DNA from: Dama dama
Taxonomy: Eukaryota; Chordata; Mammalia; Artiodactyla; Cervidae
Assembly: GCF_033118175.1 (NCBI RefSeq)
Contig: NC_083692.1
Location: forward strand, 89,880,501 to 89,944,500
Direction: 5' to 3'
DNA: 64,000 nt
Shown here: piece by piece, positions 57,058 through 64,000 of the stretch
Numbering within the stretch: position 1 is the stretch's first letter
Layout: each line of letters starts with the position of its first letter
Program-made: the position numbers and the translations under genes
The notes under the pieces: model-generated
What the model saw: the letters and a program-made list of their open reading frames with translations, nothing else
The model's database searches: none
What the model was told of the DNA's origin: nothing

Positions 57058-57636
57058 GCAGCACTGTTTACGATAGCTAGGACATGGATGCAACCTAGAT
57101 GTCCATCAGCAGACAAATGGATAAGAAAGTTATGGTAGATATACACAGTAGAATATTACTCAGTTGTTAAAAAGAACCCATTTGAGTCAGTTCTAATGAG
57201 GAGGATCAAACTGGAGTCTATTATACAGAGTGAAGTAAGTCAGAAAGGAAAATACCAATACAGTATATTAATGCATATATATGGAATTTAGAAAGATGGT
57301 AATGACAACCCTATATGCAAGACAGCAAAAAAGAGACACAGATATAAAGAACAGACTTTTGGACTCTGTGGGAGAAGGAGAGGGTGGGATAATTTGAGAG
57401 AATAGCATTGAAACATGTTTATTACCAAATCTGAAATAGATCACCAGTCCAAGTTCGATGCATGAAATAGGGCACTCAAAGCCGGGGCACTGGGACAACC
57501 CAGAGGGGTGGGGGTTGGGATGGGGGGATACATGTACACTCGTGGCTGATTCATGTCAATATATGGCAAAGCCACCATAATATTGTAAATTAATTAGCCT
57601 CCAATTAAAATAAATAATTTAAATTTTTTTTAAAGG
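57058..57636 (+). mobile_element. Ruminant L1 3' end, about 0.58 kb
   Basis: GCAGCACTGTTTACGATAGC, ATGTCCATCAGCAGACAAAT, AAAGAGACACAGATATAAAG and the 3' UTR ending GTAAATTAATTAGCCTCCAA. Strongly 5'-truncated. Confidence 0.9.
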
Positions 57637-57744
57637 GACAGGAACACTAAGCTTGGTAGTCAAAATAATCAGGTACTTCTTAAGACATCACTTTTTATGA
57701 AATGTGCCAGTGGCTGGAGGGGTAGCATAAGAATATGAGCAGGA

Positions 57745-57960
57745 GCTTTGGGGTAGTCTGAGCTGTGCTTGAATTCCAGCTCTGCTATTTCCCATGGCAT
57801 AACCTTAAGCAAGTTACTGTGTCCCTTTGGTCCTCAATTTTACCATCTGTAAAATGAGGATGATGATAATCTCATAAGGTCAGTGAGTGGTTGATTGACA
57901 TGGTGTCTGTAAAGCTTTTGTAGTATTTGTCGTATGGAAAATACCAAGTGTGGATGATGG
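57745..57960 (+). repeat. MIR SINE
   Basis: TTGAATTCCAGCTCTGCTAT, AACCTTAAGCAAGTTACTGT, CCATCTGTAAAATGAGGATG and TAAAGCTTTTGTAG follow forward MIR. Confidence 0.8.
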
Positions 57961-58530
57961 TTTATTAGCACCAAACACTACTGCTACTCTATAAGTTTTC
58001 AGTAGTTTCAACTAAATGTGTTCCATTTTCAGAAAAACATACTAAAGAATAAGAGCTGTATGAAGACAATTATCTCTGAGAATATTCACCATGCTATTAG
58101 CTCTAACAGAAAAAAGGAACCTGTATAAATTCCTAAATTTATTTCAAAATTGGTAAAATAAATTATGGTACACCAATAAAATGACTAATCACTCTTCCAA
58201 AAAAAAGAAAAAAAAGCAGGTGATGGGCAAGATTTGACCTGTTGAGCTTCCACTCCACTGGATGCCTGCCTCTGGGATGTGGAACAATGTTCTGTGAATA
58301 GGTAAAGCCAAAGAAAACACAGGGAGGAAAAAGTTTATCTTTTTTTTTTTTAAACTCTTAAAGAGCTTAATGCACACAAATGAGCAAAATTAGCTAAATG
58401 TCCTTTTCCATACTCACTAATATTTGTGTTGTTTTTGTTTGATTGTAAAACATAGATGAAACTAACTTTTATGGACATGAAGTGATCACTTTTGCATTAT
58501 CAGGAAATCTGGTGGCATTAACACTGAAGT
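57961..58530. other. Intergenic sequence with old L1-like piece
   Basis: Around 58.08-58.21 kb, GGTAAAATAAATTATGGTAC and an A-rich run suggest an old L1 end. Otherwise nothing is recognised. Confidence 0.4.
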
Positions 58531-58540
58531 TAAGTCAAAG

Positions 58541-58733
58541 TGAAGTCGCTTAGTCGTGTCTGACTCTTTGTGACCCCACGGACTGACTATAGCCTACCAG
58601 GCTCCTCCGTCCATGGGATTTTCCCGGCAAGAGTCCTGGAGTGGGTTGCCATTTCCTTCTCCAGGAAATCTTCCCAACCCAGGGATTGAACCTGGGTCTC
58701 CTGCATTGTAGGCAGACGCTTTACCGTCTGAGC
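58541..58733 (-). mobile_element. Bov-tA/Bov-A2 SINE, left arm of inverted pair
   Basis: Reverse orientation: GAAGTCGCTTAGTCGTGTCT, CTCCGTCCATGGGATTTTCC, TTGAACCTGGGTCTCCTGCA and CTTTACCGTCTGAGCC. Confidence 0.93.
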
Positions 58734-58738
58734 CAAAG

Positions 58739-58860
58739 TCTGGAGAAGGAAATGGCAACCCACTCCAGTACTCTTGCCTGGAAAATACCATGGATGGAGG
58801 AGCCTGGTAGGCTACAGTCCATGGGGTCGCAAAGAGTCGGACGTGACTGAGTGACTTCAC
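58739..58860 (+). mobile_element. Bov-A SINE unit, right arm of inverted pair
   Basis: TCTGGAGAAGGAAATGGCAA through GGAGGAGCCTGGTAGGCTAC to GGACGTGACTGAGTGACTTC. It is complementary to the left arm over about 125 bases. Confidence 0.92.
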
Positions 58861-58875
58861 TTGAGTCAAAGTAAG

Positions 58876-59070
58876 GGCTTCCCTTGTGGCTCAGCTGGTA
58901 AAGAATCCACCTGCAGTGTGGGAGACCTGGGTTCGATCCCTGGGTTTGGAAGATCCCCTGGAGAAGGGAAAGGCTACCCACCCACTCCAGTATTCTGGCC
59001 TGGAGAATTCCATGGACTGTATAGTCTGTGGGGCTGCAAAGAGTCGGACACGACTGAGCAACTTTCACTG
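58876..59070 (+). mobile_element. Bov-tA SINE, full length
   Basis: GGGCTTCCCTTGTGGCTCAG, GGTTCGATCCCTGGGTTTGG and GGACACGACTGAGCAACTTT. GTCAAAGT lies just before and just after it. Confidence 0.94.
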
Positions 59071-59179
59071 AAGTCAAAGTAAAAAGGATTGGGACAAAAA
59101 ATGTGTATGCCTGTGTATATAAGTGTATAAAGACCACATATATTTTATATATATATCAATTTCAGGTCCTTTTCTGGTT

Positions 59180-60379
59180 CAGAACTTGTTACTTTTTTCT
59201 ATGTCTAGTAATTTTTTATTTGATATCATAGATTATAAATGTAATGCTATTGTTTGCCCTTTGTCATCTTTCTTCAAAGAGTTTTAAAGTTTGTTTTGGC
59301 ACAAGATTAATCGTTAGGTTACTTGTGGATTGACCTGGTATTCTTGAGGATTATTTTAAGCTTCGTTGGAGTGTGCCTAGAATAGCCTTTAGTTTAGCTT
59401 CAGTTAGAAGCCTTGACCCACCTGGGGTTTCTGTTGATTGCCCTGTGGCTCAGTGAGGCCTCTCTACCCTGGCTGGCTAGAACTGAACAGCGTCTAACTC
59501 CCTGTGTGCTGAGAATTGTTCAGTTTACATATTCTGATAGTCGTTCTTTGTCCAGCTATGTGGAATTTCACCCCGTGTTTGTACAGACTGGTGTTCAGCC
59601 AAAGATCAAGAAGACTTCTGTGCAGATTTTCAAAGTTCTCTCTCTGTATAGCTCCCTCCACTCTGGTACTTTGTCCAACAAATTCCAGCTCTCTCCCCTC
59701 CTCAAAACCCTGCCTCTGTCTCCTTCATTTCGTGAGACCACTGTGCTCTGCGTTTTTCTTTGCTGTGCTGTAGTCTCAAAGTTGCCACCATGTGGGACGC
59801 TGGAGCATTTTATGTTCCTTCTCTCAGTTATCTGTCTTCCCCTGTCGTTTGCAAACGGTTGTCGCATATCCTTGTTCAGGTTTCTGGTTGTTTACCGTGG
59901 AAGAGCAAGTTCTGTGCTACTGATTTCTTTATGATCAGCAGTGGCGCTCAGCCTCTTTAAGATCCTGAATCCTCCAATCCTGGTGTTTTTATTTAGGTCT
60001 TCTCTGAGATTTTAGATAAGCTTTTCAAATTTCCTCCCTAAGTTCTCTCCATAGAATCTAAAATTTAGAGCTTGATTTATTTCCAAGTTTTCATACTTTT
60101 AGGTCATTGCAAATGGTATTTTTTAAAATTATTTCTTAACTACTAGTTGCTAGTATAAAGGAAAAAATAAAATTTTCATATTGCTTTTTCTACCCTACAC
60201 TAATGTAGTATACTGATTTTCCTATACAGCAATTGAAGTATTATTTTGAATTACTTAACTATAATTTTCAAATAATGAATGATAGTTTTGTTTCTTTAAT
60301 TCCAATCCTTATCTACCTATCTATCTATATATACATTTTTTTTTTCTTGCTGTCCTTCACTGTTTAAGAACTGCAATGT
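59180..60379. other. Intergenic sequence, probably ancient repeat, unassigned
   Basis: No recent element. A 173-codon plus-strand frame (59413-59934) overlaps other long frames in the same C/T-rich stretch and has no family resemblance, so it is taken as non-coding. A small ATCT run lies near 60316-60330. Confidence 0.35.
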
Positions 60380-60504
60380 AGGGACTTCCCTGGCCATCCA
60401 ATGATTAGGACTCTGTGCTTCAAATGCAGTGGATGTGGGTTTGATCTCTGGTTGGGGAACTAAGATCACACATGCTGTGTGGCATGGCCAAAAAAAAAAA
60501 AAAC
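60380..60504 (+). mobile_element. CHR-type tRNA-derived SINE
   Basis: GGGACTTCCCTGGCCATCCA, TGCTTCAAATGCAGTGGATG, GGTTTGATCTCTGGTTGGGG and GGCATGGCCAAAAAAAA. Confidence 0.92.
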
Positions 60505-60519
60505 AACCTACAATGCAGT

Positions 60520-61137
60520 GATGAATAGATGTTCCTTTCTATTTCTACTTGACTAAGATTTTTAAAAGTCATAAATGTTGAATTTTATTGAAAACTTTCT
60601 GTGTCTATTGAGATATTTCTGTGCCATTTCACTATAATTTTGTAAAGTACATTGTTTGGTTTTTATTCCAGTGTGAAACCAACTTTTTACATCTGAAATG
60701 AAACCAACTTGGTCATGTTCCATTTCCCTTTTTATACTGTGCTTGATTTGCTTTGCTATTATTTTGCTAAAAGATTTTTGCATTTGTGTTTGTGAGTGAG
60801 ATTATCCTGTATTGTCCTTTCTCTTACTATTTCTATAGATTTTCACTTGTATGTTACACTAGCCCCGAAACATTTTGGAATTAGTTCTTGGATATTTAAT
60901 AGAGCTTGTCCAGTAAGCCATCTAGGACTGGAGTTTTCTTTGTGAAAAGTTTGAGCCTCTTTATCTCTGGCAGGGCTTTTTGCCTTAAATTTTTTTCCCT
61001 TTCTTATTAATATGCCATGCTAGGTATCTTTTGGTTATATTTGCAAAATGTATGTATTTTAACATCTTTTTACTTTAAACTTTTCTATCTGTCTGATGTT
61101 TTGGGTGTCTTTCTTTTGCAGAGAGTGTCATTGTTTT
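60520..61137 (-). mobile_element. Old L1 LINE, reverse transcriptase region, left of SINE
   Basis: On the minus strand 60783-60562 reads QKSFSKIIAKQIKHSIKREM, EHDQVGFISDVKSWFHTGIK, recognisable as the L1 ORF2 RT segment before the catalytic box. The frame then decays. It continues to 61137, where a SINE interrupts it. Confidence 0.8.
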
Positions 61138-61407
61138 TTAAAAACGTATTTGTCTGTGGCGGTGCTGGGTCTTCATTACTGTGCGCAGGCTTTCTCGCCG
61201 CGTGGCGAGTGGGGCTACTCTCTGGTTTTGGTGCATGGGCTTCTCCTGTTGCGGAGCATGGTCTTCAGTAGTTGCAGCTCTCAGACTTAGTAGTTGCGGG
61301 TTTAGTTGTTCTGAGGCATGTGGGATCTTCCCAGACCAGGGATGGAACCCATTTCCCCTGCACTGGCAGCTGGATTCTTAACCACTGGAACCACCGGGGG
61401 AATCCCA
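61138..61407 (-). mobile_element. Long CHR-type SINE with CpG-rich repeats
   Basis: Reverse orientation: GTGCTGGGTCTTCATTACTG, GCAGGCTTTCTCGCCGCGTG, repeated AGTAGTTG units, GGGATCTTCCCAGACCAGGG and ACTGGAACCACCGGGGGAAT. It is a local CpG-rich patch inside an AT-rich L1. Confidence 0.88.
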
Positions 61408-62010
61408 TGGGTTTTTATTTTACTTAGTTTGATGATCTACCCTTTCCGTTGGAGCATTTAGTGCATTATCATTAAATATCATTTCTCATATACTTAGGTT
61501 TAAATCTGTCATTTTACTTTGTGATTTCTTGGACAACATTTTTCTTTTCTTTATTGAATTCTTTGGGCTTGATTGAGGTTTTTGGTATAATCACTCCATG
61601 TTTTCCCCTTTATTTGAAAGGTATAGTGTATTGTTTATCGTCTTTAGTGGTGACTAGAAATTTTAACATGTTTATTAATGTACCAAAGTCCTAAAAAGCA
61701 ATACTTTTATCTTTGGTATAACATAAGAACTTTAGAATATTTTAACTTCATTTATCTTCCTCCTTATTTATGTTATTGTGGTTGCATATTTTAATTCTCT
61801 CTTTTCAAAAATTACTCCATAAGGCATGAGTTTTATATTACATCTGTATAGTACTTACCAATAAAATTTCCACTTTTTTTTGCATCTCAGAACATATAGA
61901 CCACTCCTTTAGTTAATATTAGTCTTCATGAGTTCTTTTCTGGCTGTTTGTTATTTCTGTTGGTTCTTACTCATGAGTCCTTGTTTCTTGTGTGCTTGTT
62001 TTTTTTTTTT
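61408..62010 (-). mobile_element. Old L1 LINE, right of SINE
   Basis: Reversed ORF2 continues: CCGTTGGAGCATTTAGTGCA, ATTATCATTAAATATCATTT and TTTAAATCTGTCATTTTACT, the text expected after the interrupted segment. Confidence 0.65.
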
Positions 62011-62319
62011 TTCCCCCACCATGGTAGGCTGCTCATTTTCCTGAAAATGATTTCTGGCAATTCTCTGAAGCCTCTGATTAGGGTGAATTCCCTCAAAGAG
62101 TCTTGTACCTGCTTCTACCAGGTGATTCGCATTCTACCAATCCAGGCCCATTTTAAAACTGTAGCTTGTGGTGTCAGGAATCGTCACATGGTGTTTTAAA
62201 GAATATTTTAGGTGCTTATTAAGTGTTTTTAGTTATCTGTGGGAGGAACTGTCTGTACAAACAAGTATGCAATATTGAAATGGAAGGCATCATCTGTATT
62301 TTCTTCTGAGTTTTTAAAT

Positions 62320-62640
62320 TGTGGCAAAATATACCTAACGTAAATTTTACCATTTTTACATGTGTTCAGTGGCTTTAAGTACATTCACATTGTTGTGCAA
62401 CCATCACCACCATCTACTCCAGGATGTTTATCATCTGGCAAAACTGAATGCAACTCTGTACCCATTAAGATTAACTGTCCTGTCCTCTTCCCCAGCCCCT
62501 GACGATTATCACTCTACTTCTGTCTCTGTGAATTTTGACTAGGTACTTCATATGAGTGGAATAATACGGTATTTTTCCTTTGGGATTGGCTTATTTCAGA
62601 TGTCTTTCATCTGTGTTGTAGCATTATTCATCTAAAAGTT
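62320..62640. repeat. Ancient interspersed repeat (L1-end-like)
   Basis: GTGGCAAAATATACCTAACG, GTTCAGTGGCTTTAAGTACA, TTCACATTGTTGTGCAACCA and AACTCTGTACCCATTAAGAT match a widespread old mammalian LINE 3' region. The subfamily is not assigned. Confidence 0.6.
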
Positions 62641-64000
62641 TTAAAATGATTTCTTTCACAGTCAGGTCCTCAGTGTACCTAGGATTAATTTGTGTTGAGC
62701 TGTGAGGTACAGATCTAAACTTATTCCACAATGGATATCCTGTTGTCCCAATACCCTTTATTAATTGTTCATATTGAGTTGTAATGTTATCTCTGTCATA
62801 TATCAAATATCCATATAAATATAATATAAGCCTGTTTCTAAGCTGTCTGTTTTGCTCAGGTGGTCTATTAATCTTTTCTTATACCAGAAAATAGTATTAG
62901 TTCTTAAGGCTTGAAAGTAATTTTTTTTTCATGTGTTAATAATTTTAAAACATTTTTTTAAATTATCCTGAATCCATGATCCGTTTTATTATTCACAAAG
63001 CACTTTATACATTTATGATAATAGCAAACCTTGATCTGTTATTTAAATCCCTTTTCAAAAGACAGGAAATATTTCTTAAAGTATGGTAAGACAAATCCAT
63101 TTACTAGGTCTGGGGGTTCCTAGCCGCACCTCAGGTCCCAGGGAGCCACCCGCAGTCCTATAGGTGAGGGCCGAGAGAAGAACAGGAGCCTGTCACCGTC
63201 TGTGGGCCTAGAGTGGGAGCCAGCTGCATTGCTACTTTGCTTGTACCTTTAGGTGTTTGGGGCTCAGTTCAGATGTATTGTTTCGATGTGATTTCTGGCG
63301 ATGGCTCAGGCTAGAGCTAAGTGGAGGAGAAAGTACCCGCATCATGGCACTGCTTAGACTCAATAGTCTGCCCTGGTCCACTGTTTTTTCAGAGCTTAAT
63401 ATTTACTGAGCAAATAATATTACCTTGAGCAAATATTTACTGAATGCCTGCCATATGCTAGGACAGTGGGTATAGTGGTAACGATCCAAACAGAGATAGT
63501 CTCTGTTCTCATGAAATGTATATTCTAGTTAAGAGGGAAGCAGTCATTTTTTTATTGGGTTCAGTGCTTTACTAAAAAATGCTAAAGGGCTTCTACATTT
63601 TTATTAATGAAATTAGAGCCTATTGGCCTTTGTTCTCTATATTTTATGTATTTCTGGGGACATGAAGACATGTTGATTTGAAAAGTGCTTGATTGCTGGT
63701 GATGAAATCTTCAAGAATCATATTGTATCATAGTGTACAATAGATACTTGGTATGCTGGAAGTATTCTTCACCCTTTAGGGCTTTGTGGACTTGATGAAA
63801 ACCATGGTCAAGAAAACAACCTGTCCATGATTAAAACATAGTGTCACTCCCTGGCTTCAACTTCACAGAAAATAATGCCTGGGTTGAAACTGCAGGGAGC
63901 ATCAAAGATTTCCAGTGACGGTGCACTGAATCTACTTGAACTTGAAGAAAATTTTGGTCTATGGAAAGGTATGAAGTCTATGGATGTCCAATCGCTGTTA
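62641..64000. other. Right-edge intergenic sequence
   Basis: 62.65-62.9 kb is L1-like. 63.11-63.36 kb is GC- and CpG-richer with no identified gene. 63.42-63.55 kb resembles the leading part of the ancient repeat family of 2.4 kb (AAATATTTACTGAATGCCTG, CATGAAATGTATATTCTAGT). The final 450 bases show nothing I recognise. No FERMT2 exon (the next gene in the mammalian order) was seen. Confidence 0.45.

Noticed and set aside
59413..59934. 173-codon plus-strand frame with hydrophobic stretches
   Set aside because: It lies in C/T-rich sequence that yields several overlapping frames on both strands, has no recognisable family and no nearby promoter, and is probably an old repeat.
1..64000. CRISPR arrays, operons, phage or plasmid features
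   Set aside because: Spliced genes, a CpG island and ruminant retrotransposons show this is mammalian nuclear DNA. The regular repeats seen are SINE/LINE copies, not spaced direct repeats with unique spacers.
25201..64000. Exons of FERMT2, the next gene beyond GNPNAT1 in mammals
   Set aside because: I looked for its conserved C-terminal coding segments on the minus strand and saw none. The gene probably begins beyond the right edge.

Overview
This is nuclear DNA from a ruminant, most likely a bovid such as cattle. The evidence is the repeat content: many BovB (RTE-type) LINE fragments, Bov-tA/Bov-A2 SINEs, CHR-type tRNA-derived SINEs and 3' ends of young ruminant L1, over a background of ancient mammalian repeats (MIR, L2, MER5A, MER20, Tigger-like). 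No tools were used. Gene identities come from reading translated exons against remembered mammalian proteins, and repeat edges are accurate to roughly 5-20 bases.

Genes. Two protein-coding genes lie tail to tail. From the left edge to about 9.7 kb is the 3' end of STYX (plus strand, a catalytically dead dual-specificity phosphatase): two coding exons (6006-6099 and 8694-8767), the stop codon and a 3' UTR. From about 24.9 kb down to about 14.8 kb or lower is the complete GNPNAT1 gene (minus strand, glucosamine-6-phosphate N-acetyltransferase of the hexosamine/UDP-GlcNAc pathway). It has a non-coding exon 1 in a CpG island, a 5.2 kb first intron and five coding exons. These join to an uninterrupted 184-residue protein with a GT...AG boundary at every intron. 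The 5 kb between the two stop-proximal regions has only one recent insertion and probably holds the two 3' UTRs.

Promoter. The CpG island at about 24.25-25.2 kb carries GC boxes and adjacent ACGT-core elements (a palindromic CRE and an E-box) just upstream of the inferred GNPNAT1 start. A MER20 hAT element lies about 570 bases further upstream.

Intergenic region. I find no conserved coding gene from about 25.2 to 64 kb. It is a layered graveyard of retrotransposons: six sizeable BovB fragments plus a tail, several L1s of different ages, nested insertions with readable target-site duplications, inverted SINE and BovB pairs, and ancient DNA transposons. I see no CRISPR array, phage, operon, tRNA or rRNA gene.

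I did not find a new multi-gene biological system. The observations most worth checking are: two defective BovB copies sharing the same frame-breaking changes; a head-to-head BovB inverted repeat; an insertion that appears to consist only of a poly(A) tail between 18-base direct repeats; inverted SINE pairs in or near transcribed sequence; and the CRE/E-box pair at the GNPNAT1 promoter.
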